Made by a program: the position numbers and the translations under genes. The notes beneath the pieces are model-generated. The model was not told the DNA's origin and made no database searches. It saw only the letters and a program-made list of their open reading frames with translations. Shown here in pieces: positions 16,963-25,787 of a stretch of DNA of 40,640 bases (within the stretch, counting starts at the first letter, position 1; each line of letters begins with the position of its first letter). Location: positions 1 to 40,640 of the forward strand of contig CACAEM010000001.1 in assembly GCA_902531455.1 (NCBI GenBank). Reading direction: 5' to 3'. This DNA is from an uncultured Pelagibacteraceae bacterium. Lineage in GTDB: Bacteria > Pseudomonadota > Alphaproteobacteria > Pelagibacterales > Pelagibacteraceae.

Positions 16963-17705
16963 TGGAAATTAATTTTCTTTTTTTCATAAGTGTAGTTCCA
17001 GCAATTATTTTGTATGGTATTGCAAAATCTGGTTTAGGTGGTTCTATATCATTAATATCAGTCCCATTGATGACAGTTGTAATGCCATTACAGCAGGCAT
17101 TAGCAATTATTCTACCAATTTTAATTTTTTCAGACATGATTGCTGTTTATAGATTTAGAAGAGAGTTTAATTTTAGTGTATTGAAAGTAATCGTACCGTT
17201 TGCGGCAATAGGGATTGTAATTGGTTCCTTCACATTCAATCATTTTTCCGAGGATTTACTTAAATTAATAGTTGGAATAATGGGATTTTTATTTGCAGGG
17301 CACTACTTTCTGTTTAAAAAAGAAAAAACAGTTCCAGCTAAACAAAACTTTTTGAAGGGTGCAATTTGTTCATCTATTGCAGGATTTTCTAGTTTTTGTG
17401 TTCATGCTGGTGGAACACCCACAAGTCTTTATTTACTTCCATTAAGGTTAAAAAAAGAAATATATGTAGGAACGAGAATTATCTTTTTTAGTTGTGTTAA
17501 CTTAATAAAGCTACCTTTGTATATTTATCTATCAATGATGAACTTTGATACCTTATTTCAATCTGTCTCACTTTTTCCATTGGCTTTAATTGGAATATTT
17601 ATTGGTTATCAATTGCTTAAAATTATAGAGGAAAATTTGTTTTATAACATTATCTATGGTTTAATTCTTGTCAGTAGTACTAAGTTGATATTTGATTTTA
17701 TTTAA
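16962..17705 (+). CDS. TauE/SafE (TSUP) family membrane permease
   Basis: A 247-residue protein with about seven to eight membrane segments of the TauE/SafE sulfite exporter/TSUP family. It shows the repeated half-domain pattern: GIAKSGLGGSISLISVPLM in the first half and FSSFCVHAGGTPTSLYLLP in the second. Family members move sulfite, sulfonates or other small organic anions. It is translationally coupled to the glycosyltransferase gene by a one-base overlap, although a shared function is not obvious. Its 3' end overlaps the convergent AbrB-type gene by eight bases. Confidence 0.83.
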   Translation: MEINFLFFISVVPAIILYGIAKSGLGGSISLISVPLMTVVMPLQQALAIILPILIFSDMIAVYRFRREFNFSVLKVIVPFAAIGIVIGSFTFNHFSEDLLKLIVGIMGFLFAGHYFLFKKEKTVPAKQNFLKGAICSSIAGFSSFCVHAGGTPTSLYLLPLRLKKEIYVGTRIIFFSCVNLIKLPLYIYLSMMNFDTLFQSVSLFPLALIGIFIGYQLLKIIEENLFYNIIYGLILVSSTKLIFDFI

Positions 17706-18789
17706 ACTTTGTCTTTTTAATTTGATTGTTACCAAATTTTTTAAGCAAAAATGGTAAAAAGGCTACAATTATTAATATCCTTAAAAAATGATGATAACTA
17801 ACAAAAATCGGGTCAATATTGTAAGCAACACTGATAACAACCATTTCATGAATTCCTCCCGGAGCAAAACTTAAAAAAGTTGGAATAAAATCAAATCCCA
17901 AGTACTGAAGAAAGTATGCTGTAACCATTGCAACAATAACTAATATAGAGCAAACAATTATACCGTGAAAAATATAAAAGAATAATTCATTAAGCCTTAA
18001 TCCATTTAGTCTACTACCCAGAGCTGTGCCTAAAAAAATAAATGCTATATTTATTACTGTGTCTGGAAATCTAGAATTAACAATCTCAAACGTATAAAAT
18101 AAACCTGATAAAGCCATAGCTCCAACGAGGATAGGTGAAGGGATATTAAATTTTTTGAGTAGTATAGAAAATAAATAACAAATAATTATTAGAAAAAATA
18201 TTTCTAAAAAATATCTCAAATTATAAATATTTTCATAATTATAACCTGCGATTTCAGAGAAACCTAAATTACTAATAAATAATATAGGCACAAAACTCAC
18301 AATGAATATAACTCTTGTAGCCTGAGGAATTAAAACCTGTTTATGATTTTCTTTTTTCCCATACTCTAAAAGTGCTGCAGCTATTGGAACAAATGCCCCA
18401 GGTAGAGCTGCAAGTGTTGCAATAAACTTATCAAATTTACAAACTTTAACAAAATAATATCCTGCTAAAATAGTGCTAACTAAAGTACAAACAACCATTG
18501 CCATAGATGAGAATATCCATAAATGAATTTTATATAATAAAGATACATTCAACGTACCGCCTAAAATAATACCTACCATCAGAAAAACCGGATTAAGTAA
18601 TTTTGTAGAGAATTCAATTTTAAAATTAGTAAAAGCAATACAAAGATTTAAACCTAAAGCACCTAGCAACCAAGGCAATGGAAGACTAATGAGAGTTCCA
18701 ATATAACCTCCAATTACTCCTATGATTAAAGCTTTATAACTAACCTTGAGCTCATTTGATAATCGTTTAAATGGAATCACGTTTAACAT
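17698..18789 (-). CDS. AbrB-family membrane protein (ammonia monooxygenase-like annotation)
   Basis: A 363-residue polytopic membrane protein with about ten segments in two repeats, of the AbrB membrane family (E. coli AbrB; often mis-annotated as putative ammonia monooxygenase). The first repeat holds LPLPWLLGALGLNLCIAF and a following AALPGAFVPIAAAL; the second has FNIPSPILVGAMALSGLFY and LSFAPGGIHEMVVISVAYN. The PGG/PGA signatures near the ends of the repeats are typical. Transport of a small molecule is suspected but not established. It is divergent from tctC, 79 bases away. Confidence 0.8.
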   Translation of the reverse strand: MLNVIPFKRLSNELKVSYKALIIGVIGGYIGTLISLPLPWLLGALGLNLCIAFTNFKIEFSTKLLNPVFLMVGIILGGTLNVSLLYKIHLWIFSSMAMVVCTLVSTILAGYYFVKVCKFDKFIATLAALPGAFVPIAAALLEYGKKENHKQVLIPQATRVIFIVSFVPILFISNLGFSEIAGYNYENIYNLRYFLEIFFLIIICYLFSILLKKFNIPSPILVGAMALSGLFYTFEIVNSRFPDTVINIAFIFLGTALGSRLNGLRLNELFFYIFHGIIVCSILVIVAMVTAYFLQYLGFDFIPTFLSFAPGGIHEMVVISVAYNIDPIFVSYHHFLRILIIVAFLPFLLKKFGNNQIKKTKFK

Positions 18790-18807
18790 GTAAGCAATAA
18801 ATCCTCA

Positions 18808-18836
18808 TTGACACTGATTTTTAATTTATGTTTAAT
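18808..18836 (+). promoter_or_regulatory. sigma-70-type promoter for tctCBA
   Basis: TTGACA at 18808-18813 is a perfect -35 hexamer. It is followed after 17 bases by TTTAAT at 18831-18836, a good -10, about 32 bases before the tctC start. It lies in the divergent gap, pointing toward tctC. Confidence 0.55.
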
Positions 18837-18868
18837 AACAAATTATAATTATAATAGGAGAAAAAATA

Positions 18869-19849
18869 ATGAAACTAATTAAATCAATAATTTCAGTTTT
18901 ATTCTCAGCAATTCTTATACTTTCAGCAACAACAACTAGTTCAATAGCAATCGATAAATTGCATTTTGTGATTGGTGGTGGTGCTGGTGGTGGTTGGGAT
19001 GGAACTGCTAGGGGTACTGGAGAAGCCTTAACAAAAGCTGGTATGTTAAAAAGTGCATCATTTGAAAATATGTCAGGTGGTGGTGGTGGAAAAGCATTAG
19101 CTTATATGATTAACAACAAGCCTGCTAATACAGTCTTAGTTCAATCAACACCATTAGTTTTAAGATCAATTACAAGACACAAAGGTTATGTAAGTGGAAG
19201 TGGAACATTATCTTATAAAGATGTTGTGCCAATAGCTGGCGTCATTGGAGATTATGGTGCTATAGCAGTTGCAAAAAGTTCACCATATAAAAATTTTGAA
19301 GATGTAGTTAATGCATATAAAAAAGATGCAAGCTCTATTAAAATGGCTGGTGGATCAGTAAGAGGAAGTATGGACCATCTAATTGGTGCTTTAGCTTTCC
19401 AAGCTGCAGGTGCTAATCCAAATGATGTAGCATACATTCCTTATGATGCTGGTGGAAAAGCTTTAGCTGGACTTTTATCTGGTGAGACGCAAATTATCTC
19501 AACAGGTTTAGGTGAACTTATGGGCGCTAGAGACCAAGTAAGAATTATTGGTATTACAGCTCCTTCAAGAGTTTCTGATGCTCCAGATGCGCCAACTCTA
19601 AAAGAACAAGGTTATGATGTACAATTTGTTAACTGGAGAGGTTTTTTTGGTCCTCCAGGAATGAGCAGTGCTGATAAATCTAAAATTGCTAAAATGTTAG
19701 GCGATGTACAGAAAACTTCTGAATGGGAAACTGTTAGAGCAAGAAATGCATGGGTTAATATTTACAATCCAGAAGGTAAGTTTGTATCTTTCTTAGAAAA
19801 ACAAACTGAAGAAATGACAGCTCTTATGAAAAAATTAGGAGTTATATAA
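18869..19849 (+). CDS. tctC: tripartite tricarboxylate transporter substrate-binding protein (Bug family)
   Basis: A 326-residue periplasmic receptor of the TctC/Bug family. The signal peptide runs to about residue 28 (SSIAIDK), then LHFVIGGGAGGGWDGTARGTGEAL gives the family's opening P-loop-like glycine turn (seen as GGGAGGGWDGTARGTGEAL). Other marks are NMSGGGGGKALAYM, IAGVIGDYGAIAVAKSSPYK, VRGSMDHLIGALAFQAAG and a C-terminal region with FFGPPGMSSADKSKIAKM. A GGAG Shine-Dalgarno precedes the start. It heads an operon of tctC, tctB, tctA and a Tat-exported amine oxidase. The ligand is unknown. Confidence 0.9.
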   Translation: MKLIKSIISVLFSAILILSATTTSSIAIDKLHFVIGGGAGGGWDGTARGTGEALTKAGMLKSASFENMSGGGGGKALAYMINNKPANTVLVQSTPLVLRSITRHKGYVSGSGTLSYKDVVPIAGVIGDYGAIAVAKSSPYKNFEDVVNAYKKDASSIKMAGGSVRGSMDHLIGALAFQAAGANPNDVAYIPYDAGGKALAGLLSGETQIISTGLGELMGARDQVRIIGITAPSRVSDAPDAPTLKEQGYDVQFVNWRGFFGPPGMSSADKSKIAKMLGDVQKTSEWETVRARNAWVNIYNPEGKFVSFLEKQTEEMTALMKKLGVI

Positions 19850-19871
19850 TCTTAAAAGATTATTAAAAATT

Positions 19872-19919
19872 AGAGCAGTGAATATAAATACTACAAAAGT
19901 TATATCACTGCTCTTTTTT
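19872..19919 (+). terminator. terminator-like hairpin embedded in the start of tctB
   Basis: A 10-bp perfect stem (19872-19881 with 19905-19914) extends inward by five more pairs after one bulged base (19883-19887 with 19900-19904) and is followed by a run of T (19914-19919). The left arm contains the GTG start codon of tctB (19878-19880), and the right arm and T run encode part of its first membrane segment. It would attenuate transcription after tctC and could also mask the tctB start. Confidence 0.75.
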
Positions 19920-20348
19920 ATATTTTCATCATTTTATTTATATACAGCTTATCAAATTCAAGTTTTTGCATTCGATGAAAATGCACCCTTTAATGCAAGA
20001 ACATTTCCAATTTATTTAGGTTATGCAGGACTTTTTTTTTCAGGATTAAAACTAATTTTACCAGATCCAAATACAATAAAAGTACAACATAAAACTTTAG
20101 AATATAAAAAAACAGCGATACTTGTTGTTATTGCGATAATTTATGGTGCTACAATCTTAAAAGTTGGTTATTTTTTAACTACATCATTATTTTTGTTCAC
20201 ATCATATTATTTTTTAGGAGAGAGAAGATGGGTCTTAATGTTTTTATTGTCTTTCCCTTTTGTAGCTGCCTTTATGTATTTGCTTCATGGTATTCTTGAT
20301 ATTTATTTAAGAGATCCATTTCTACAGTCAATTGGAGTAATGGGATGA
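19878..20348 (+). CDS. tctB: tripartite tricarboxylate transporter small membrane subunit
   Basis: A 156-residue protein with four likely membrane segments, the usual form of TctB. The N-terminal helix (VISLLFFIFSSFYLYTAY) is followed by FNARTFPIYLGYAGLFFSGL, in which the FNARTFP stretch is the family's typical R-x-FP, and by the tail LRDPFLQSIGVMG. The only plausible start is GTG at 19878, which lies inside the left arm of the terminator-like hairpin and lacks a well-placed Shine-Dalgarno sequence. Translation is probably weak. It overlaps tctA by four bases (ATGA). Confidence 0.85.
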   Translation: MNINTTKVISLLFFIFSSFYLYTAYQIQVFAFDENAPFNARTFPIYLGYAGLFFSGLKLILPDPNTIKVQHKTLEYKKTAILVVIAIIYGATILKVGYFLTTSLFLFTSYYFLGERRWVLMFLLSFPFVAAFMYLLHGILDIYLRDPFLQSIGVMG

Positions 20349-21841
20349 TTGAAGGGATTCTTATTGGTTTAACAACAGCTTTAACTCTACAAAATATTTT
20401 AATGGTAATGCTTGGTTGTTTTTTTGGAACAATTATTGGAATGTTACCAGGACTTGGTCCAATGACAGCGATAGCTTTAATGATACCAATTACTTATGGT
20501 TTTGATCCTGCAACAGGCCTGATCCTGATGGCAGGAGTTTACTATGGCGCAGTATTTGGAGGTTCTACATCGTCAATACTGTTAAACGCGCCTGGTGTTC
20601 CAGGAACTGTCGCAACATCATTTGATGGTTACCCAATGGCTCAACAAGGTAAAGCGGGAAAAGCTTTAGCAATTGCTGCTTGGAGTTCATTTGCAGGTGG
20701 AACGTTATCAGCAATATATTTATTATTCATGGCTCCAAGTTTATCAAAAGTAAGCTTATCTTTTAGATCTCCTGATTATTTTGCGTTAATGATTTTAGGT
20801 CTGACTGCTATTGCAGCATTTTCTTCTAAGGGTCAGTTTTTAAAAGCTATGATGATGGTAGTGCTTGGTTTAATGTTAGCATCTGTTGGTCAAGATAGCT
20901 TATCTGATATCACAAGATTTACATTTAATAATATGAATTTAACAGATGGAATTAGCTTTGTTCTTGTTGTTATGGCAACTTTTGCGATGAGTGAGGCCTT
21001 AACCATAATCTTGAAAAGAAATGATCCCACAAGCGCTGCTAAGCAAGTATCACTTACTGAACTTGGTTCAATTAAAATTAACAAGGAAGAAAGAACCAAA
21101 ATGTATAAGACAATCCCTAGGTCATCCATAATTGGTTTTTTAATTGGCGTATTACCAGGCGCAGGGGCAACAATCGCTTCTTTTTTAGCCTACGGAATGG
21201 AAAGAAATGTAGTTAATGATGAGGAAAAAGAAAAATTTGGTAAAGGAAGTGTAAATGGATTATCAGCTCCTGAAACTGCAAATAATGCAGCTTGTTCTGG
21301 TTCATTTGTTCCCATGTTAACGCTGGGTATTCCAGGAAGTGGAACCACTGCAGTTATGTTGGGGGCTTTATTAGGATTTGGTGTCCAGCCTGGTCCAAGA
21401 TTATATATGACTAATCCAGAAATATTTTGGTCTATCATAATGTCTATGTATATAGGAATGGTAATCTTATTAATTTTGAATTTACCACTCATTCCTTACA
21501 TAGCCAGAATTCTTGCAGTTCCAAAAAATTACTTAATTCCATTAATATTATTTTTTTCTATCACTGGAATTTATGTAATGTCGTTTAATAATTTTGATAT
21601 TTATTTAATGATTGGAATAGCGGTAGTTGCAACATTTATGCGGCTTTATGATTTTCCAATGCCTCCATTAATACTTGCATTTGTTCTTGGTGGTTTAATG
21701 GAAGAAAATTTAAGACGATCTTTACTGTTAAGTAACGGATCATGGGAGTTTCTTTGGGACAGAACTCTTACCTTATGTATTCTTTTAACAACTATTTTAA
21801 TAGTTGTATGGCATTTTTATAAAACTATAATAAAAAAATGA
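20345..21841 (+). CDS. tctA: tripartite tricarboxylate transporter large membrane subunit
   Basis: A 498-residue polytopic permease of the TctA family. Diagnostic stretches include GTIIGMLPGLGPMTAIALMIP, AGVYYGAVFGGSTSSILLN, APGVPGTVATSFDGYPMAQQ, GVLPGAGATIASFLAYGME and APETANNAACSGSFVPMLTLGIPGSGTTAVMLG (the APETANNAA and GIPGSGTTAV signatures). It matches the usual length of about 500. It overlaps tctB and the amine oxidase gene by four bases each, so the operon is tightly coupled. Confidence 0.93.
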   Translation: MIEGILIGLTTALTLQNILMVMLGCFFGTIIGMLPGLGPMTAIALMIPITYGFDPATGLILMAGVYYGAVFGGSTSSILLNAPGVPGTVATSFDGYPMAQQGKAGKALAIAAWSSFAGGTLSAIYLLFMAPSLSKVSLSFRSPDYFALMILGLTAIAAFSSKGQFLKAMMMVVLGLMLASVGQDSLSDITRFTFNNMNLTDGISFVLVVMATFAMSEALTIILKRNDPTSAAKQVSLTELGSIKINKEERTKMYKTIPRSSIIGFLIGVLPGAGATIASFLAYGMERNVVNDEEKEKFGKGSVNGLSAPETANNAACSGSFVPMLTLGIPGSGTTAVMLGALLGFGVQPGPRLYMTNPEIFWSIIMSMYIGMVILLILNLPLIPYIARILAVPKNYLIPLILFFSITGIYVMSFNNFDIYLMIGIAVVATFMRLYDFPMPPLILAFVLGGLMEENLRRSLLLSNGSWEFLWDRTLTLCILLTTILIVVWHFYKTIIKK

Positions 21842-23187
21842 TATCTAGAAGACGATTTTTAAAAACTTCACTATCAGCATTGGCATTTACAGCAATACCA
21901 AAAATTTCATTTTCACAATCAAATCCAGATATTGTTGTTATTGGAGGAGGTGCCTCAGGATTATCAGTAACAGCTGAATTAATGAAAAAAGGAAAATCTG
22001 TATTATGTGTTGATGCTATGAGTAGGAAAGGTGGAAGATGTTTCACAAATACATCGATATTTGGTGTCCCTTATGATCTTGGAGCTCATTGGTTACATAA
22101 TTTTAATCATAATCAAATTGCAAAATATGGAAAAAAACAAAAAGATACATTTGATGTTTATAAAGATCCAGACAAAGTCATGATTTATGATGGTCAAAAA
22201 AAAGTAAAAGGAATGAAACTTTATGGAATGTATAAAAAATTAGGAAACCTTAAAAATAAAACAAAAGAGGATATTCCCGTAAGTAATAAAGTAAAACAAA
22301 AATGGTTAGAAAATGAGTGGTTTGCTACCGCGCATCATTTAAGATTCTTATGTGAATCTGGAAAAGAAATTTATAATTATACAGCTGCCGATGGAAAACT
22401 TAATTGGGAAAGCTATGGAGAAGGCAGTCAAGGTGGTGACGGCTTTGTTAAACAAGGATATGGAGCTTTACTTGCTCATTATAGACAAAATGTGCCAGTT
22501 CAACTTCAAACAACCGTTAATGAAGTTAAATGGGATGGCAGTGGTGTTAAGGTAATTACAAACAAAGGGACTATAAGTGCCAAAGCTTGCGTTATAACAG
22601 TATCTACCTCTGCATTTAATTCAGGAAAAATCAAATTTACTCCAGCACTACCTCTTGAAAAGTATGAGGCTTATGATGCATTTGCCTGCTCACTTTATAA
22701 TCACGTAACATTGCAGTTAACGGAAGATTTTTATAAAGAATATAAGGTAAAACCAGACATGTATTTTAGCACTAAGATTAAAACCAAAGGATTGAAATCC
22801 CCGGAGGGATATTGTTCAACAATGAATTTACATGATTCAAGAATATCATATTTTGATGTGGGAGGAGAATTTGCAAAAGATTTAGAAAAAGCAGGAAGTA
22901 AGGCCGGTGTAGATTTTGTTTTGCAAACCTTAAGAGATACTTTCGGATCTGACTTTGATAAGTTTTATGTAAAAGGACATATGACGAGTTGGGGAAAAAA
23001 TCCATTTGTTTTGGGTTCCTGGGCTTCTGCAACTCCAGGAAAGGCCAATTTAAGAAAGAATATTAAAACTTCAGTTGCAGACAAACTTTTTTTTGCAGGA
23101 GAAGCTACTGCAAAAAATTATGGAACAGTCCACGGAGCAGATAGAAGTGGAGCAAGAGTAGCAAAAGAAGTTTTAAATTTTGTTTAA
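21838..23187 (+). CDS. Tat-exported FAD-dependent amine oxidase
   Basis: A 449-residue flavoprotein of the flavin amine oxidase (monoamine/polyamine oxidase) family. It begins with a consensus twin-arginine signal, SRRRFLK at residues 3-9, with a hydrophobic stretch and cleavage near SFSQ (about 29), so it is exported folded with FAD bound. The FAD-binding VVIGGGASGLSVTAELMKKG, RKGGRCFT and DLGAHWLHNF lie in the N-terminal part, and the C-terminal FFAGEATAKNYGTVHGADRSG is the second flavin motif. It would oxidise an amine in the periplasm, giving an aldehyde, ammonia or amine, and peroxide. It is the last gene of the tct operon, coupled to tctA by ATGA, so its product may be what TctCBA imports (inference). 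Confidence 0.88.
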   Translation: MISRRRFLKTSLSALAFTAIPKISFSQSNPDIVVIGGGASGLSVTAELMKKGKSVLCVDAMSRKGGRCFTNTSIFGVPYDLGAHWLHNFNHNQIAKYGKKQKDTFDVYKDPDKVMIYDGQKKVKGMKLYGMYKKLGNLKNKTKEDIPVSNKVKQKWLENEWFATAHHLRFLCESGKEIYNYTAADGKLNWESYGEGSQGGDGFVKQGYGALLAHYRQNVPVQLQTTVNEVKWDGSGVKVITNKGTISAKACVITVSTSAFNSGKIKFTPALPLEKYEAYDAFACSLYNHVTLQLTEDFYKEYKVKPDMYFSTKIKTKGLKSPEGYCSTMNLHDSRISYFDVGGEFAKDLEKAGSKAGVDFVLQTLRDTFGSDFDKFYVKGHMTSWGKNPFVLGSWASATPGKANLRKNIKTSVADKLFFAGEATAKNYGTVHGADRSGARVAKEVLNFV

Positions 23188-23603
23188 GTAATATAAATTT
23201 TATCTGACAAACCGTAACAAAGTATAGCCATCATTATTAGAAACACAGTAGGCGCTATAATCCCTTCATTTGTAACTTTCTCATTAAGACCAGTTTTATC
23301 AATCTTAAGCGAGTAGAAATTTGTTCCTAAAACGCACGCATGTATAATAAATATTAAATTAAAAAATGCCCAAGTACCCTCAACTCCATTTGGTCTTACA
23401 AACATTATATAAATAGCCATTATTACCCAACCGAGCATTAGCGCTCCAACAAATCTAACCATTACAGCTGCACTATGATCTATACCAAACTTATCCATAA
23501 ATTTTTTGGTTCCAACAATTGTTTGAAAACAATATGTGGCTATCGCTATAAAATGTGCAAGAAATACAATTAAGTAGAAAATGTTATTAAATTTAGCAAT
23601 CAT
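23184..23603 (-). CDS. four-helix membrane protein, function unknown
   Basis: A 139-residue protein with four probable membrane segments (about 8-27, 44-66, 75-95 and 115-134). Between segments one and two is a soluble loop with KKFMDKFGIDHSA. I do not recognise a family with certainty. It lies 9 bases downstream of a glycosyltransferase gene on the same strand, and its 3' end overlaps the convergent amine oxidase gene by four bases. Confidence 0.6.
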   Translation of the reverse strand: MIAKFNNIFYLIVFLAHFIAIATYCFQTIVGTKKFMDKFGIDHSAAVMVRFVGALMLGWVIMAIYIMFVRPNGVEGTWAFFNLIFIIHACVLGTNFYSLKIDKTGLNEKVTNEGIIAPTVFLIMMAILCYGLSDKIYIT

Positions 23604-23612
23604 AAATTAATC

Positions 23613-24695
23613 TTATAAGATTCTCTTATATTTTTCAATTGCGTTATCCCAAAGAAAGTTTGTAGAATTATTTTTAGCCTCTTTGCCATATTCTAAATAT
23701 TTATTTTCTCTAAAGAGAGTTTCAATACTTGAATAAATATCCTCTAATTTATTACCATCACATATCAAACCAGTTTTTTCGTGTATAATTGCATCTGACG
23801 CTCCTCCATCCTTTCCCCCAATTGATGGAACTCCATATTGCGCAGCCTCCACATAAGCAATACCAAAGCCTTCAACTGATTTTTTATAAATTATGGATGG
23901 CATTACAAAAATGTTTGATTTTGCAACAAGAGCATTTTTTAAATCAGTTGGTATATCTTTTAAAAAAATTACCTGATCTTCTAACTTTAATTCAACAACT
24001 AATTTTTTTAATTTTTCTTCCTCTTCTCCATACCCAATACATGTATATACAATTTCTGGATAAATTTCTTTTAGGTTTCTAACAGCCATAATAACTTTTT
24101 CATGATTTTTTCTTTTATCAAACCTTGAAACTGTTATTAGTCTATTTTTCATTCCTTTTAATATTTTCTCTGCTTCATCTAAGTATCTTTTTGGAACTTC
24201 AATCACTGGATCAACGCCAGGATTAATAATAACTATTTTTTCTTCATTCACTCCTAAGTTTATAGCTAAGTTTTTTGTATAATTTGAATTTGCAACAACA
24301 TGATCAACATTATTTAGAACTGATAGTACTTTCTTATTTAATCCAGAGCCTTTAGGGTGATTTATTTCCTTTGAATGAATTAAGCAGATTTTTTTTTTAT
24401 TTGTTTTTATAAGCTCCAAACTTTTCCAATGATCAGCGATGATACATTGTACCTTATTATTTTGCTCAAGATAATCATTAATCATATATGATTTTCTATA
24501 TTTTCTAATAAGCTTCATTCCACTTACTCTTTCTATTGAAAATGAAACTGATTTATCAAACTCTTCATGATTTTCATGATAGTCTGCAAAAACTTTTATA
24601 AGGTTAAGTTTTGAGAGAGATCTCGTAAGTCCCCACATTAGATTTTGCATACCTCCTAATTCAGGAGGAAAAGTTCTAGTTATTACTAAATACAT
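23613..24695 (-). CDS. glycosyltransferase family 4
   Basis: A 360-residue GT-B retaining glycosyltransferase. The N-terminal domain opens with RTFPPELGGMQNLMWGL, the family's glycine-rich loop. The C-terminal Rossmann domain has LITVSRFDKRKNHEKVI, YTCIGYGEEEEKLKKL and VEGFGIAYVEAAQYGVPSIGG, which contains the EGFG...E (EX7E) donor-binding motif. The latter part is well conserved with phosphatidylinositol-mannosyl and similar transferases. It probably decorates a cell-surface glycan or lipid. It is six bases downstream of the thioredoxin-like gene on the same strand. Confidence 0.87.
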   Translation of the reverse strand: MYLVITRTFPPELGGMQNLMWGLTRSLSKLNLIKVFADYHENHEEFDKSVSFSIERVSGMKLIRKYRKSYMINDYLEQNNKVQCIIADHWKSLELIKTNKKKICLIHSKEINHPKGSGLNKKVLSVLNNVDHVVANSNYTKNLAINLGVNEEKIVIINPGVDPVIEVPKRYLDEAEKILKGMKNRLITVSRFDKRKNHEKVIMAVRNLKEIYPEIVYTCIGYGEEEEKLKKLVVELKLEDQVIFLKDIPTDLKNALVAKSNIFVMPSIIYKKSVEGFGIAYVEAAQYGVPSIGGKDGGASDAIIHEKTGLICDGNKLEDIYSSIETLFRENKYLEYGKEAKNNSTNFLWDNAIEKYKRIL

Positions 24696-24701
24696 AGGTT
24701 A

Positions 24702-25253
24702 TTAAAACCATTTAATACTGCAGCCCATGCTAGGAAATTGTTCCTTTGGACCATTATTAGATTTTGCTATCATTTTCATAGCCTTTTTAAGCTCACTATC
24801 ACCAGTTCCAATTGGCTTTAAATTTTTCAATTCTCTTATTCTTCCTCTGTATTGAAGTTCAAGATCTTTATTGTATCCAAAAAAATCTGGTGTGCAAACT
24901 GCACCATAAGTTTTTGCTACTTCTTGAGTTTCATCTATTACATATGGAAAATTAAAATTATGATTATTTGAAAATTTAATCATATTATCAAATGAGTCTT
25001 CTTCATATCTTTTTGGGTCATTTGACATTATTGCTATAGATTTAATTCCATCATTTTCTAATTCTTTACAATCTTCGATAACATTATTTATGACAGCTAA
25101 TACATATGGACAGTGATTACAGATAAACATTATTAGTGTTCCATTTTCACCCTTTGCGTCATTCAAGGAAACTATTTCATTATCTATAGATTTAAGTTCA
25201 AAGTTATCAGCTTTTTTCCCAAAGTCACAAATTGGTGTTTTAGTTAATGCCAT
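24702..25253 (-). CDS. thioredoxin/AhpC-like redox protein with CNHC motif
   Basis: A 183-residue thioredoxin-fold protein. The active-site region is TLIMFICNHCPYV with a CxxC pair, Cys45 and Cys48 (CNHC), after an AhpC/TSA-like opening (DFGKKADNFELKSID). The later KTYGAVCTPDFFGYN contains the cis-Pro loop (CTPDFF). No signal peptide is seen, so it is likely cytosolic; it may act as a peroxiredoxin-like reductase or thiol-disulfide enzyme. It is divergent from the gamma-carbonic anhydrase gene with only 20 bases between the starts. Confidence 0.82.
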   Translation of the reverse strand: MALTKTPICDFGKKADNFELKSIDNEIVSLNDAKGENGTLIMFICNHCPYVLAVINNVIEDCKELENDGIKSIAIMSNDPKRYEEDSFDNMIKFSNNHNFNFPYVIDETQEVAKTYGAVCTPDFFGYNKDLELQYRGRIRELKNLKPIGTGDSELKKAMKMIAKSNNGPKEQFPSMGCSIKWF

Positions 25254-25273
25254 GATAAAAGACTATATAATTT

Positions 25274-25786
25274 ATGTTTTACGATTTAAAAGATAAAAAA
25301 CCAAAAAACCTTGGCGAAAATTGGGTAGCACCTAACGCTGTTATAATAGGTGATGTAACATTAGAAAAAAACTCTAGTGTTTGGTTTAATGCAACATTAA
25401 GAGGGGATATTGAAAACATTCACTTAGGTGAAGGATCAAATGTTCAAGATGGAAGTGTTTTGCATACTGACCCAGGTTATCCATTAAAAATTGGAAAGAA
25501 TGTAACTATAGGTCATTTAGTAATGCTCCATGGCTGCACAATTGATGACAATTCTTTAATTGGAATAGGGGCTGTTGTACTTAATAAAGCTAAAATTGGA
25601 AAAAACTGCATCATTGGAGCTAAATCATTAATTACAGAAAATAAAGAAATTCCAGATAACTCATTAGTAATGGGCTCACCTGGAAAAATTATTCGTCAGT
25701 TAACTGATGATGAAATTGAAGCAGTAAAACAAAATGCTATAAGATACCAAGAAAATTGGAAAAGATACATAAAAACTGTTTTTTAA
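25274..25786 (+). CDS. gamma-class carbonic anhydrase family protein
   Basis: A 170-residue left-handed beta-helix (hexapeptide repeat) protein of the gamma-carbonic anhydrase/YrdA/PaaY type. The metal ligands are His64 (VLHTD), His81 (IGHLVM) and His86 (LHGCTI), and the conserved LRGD (Arg43, Asp45) and VQDGSVLH are intact. Members are trimers and may hydrate CO2 or hydrolyse thioesters such as in PaaY. It is one base upstream of the first gene of the secreted hydrolase island, so it may share its transcript, although no functional link is evident. Confidence 0.88.
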   Translation: MFYDLKDKKPKNLGENWVAPNAVIIGDVTLEKNSSVWFNATLRGDIENIHLGEGSNVQDGSVLHTDPGYPLKIGKNVTIGHLVMLHGCTIDDNSLIGIGAVVLNKAKIGKNCIIGAKSLITENKEIPDNSLVMGSPGKIIRQLTDDEIEAVKQNAIRYQENWKRYIKTVF

Positions 25787-25787
25787 T

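Noticed and set aside
23789..24082. 97-codon open frame antisense to the glycosyltransferase
   Set aside because: It has no start context or family signal and the opposite strand encodes a full GT-B protein.
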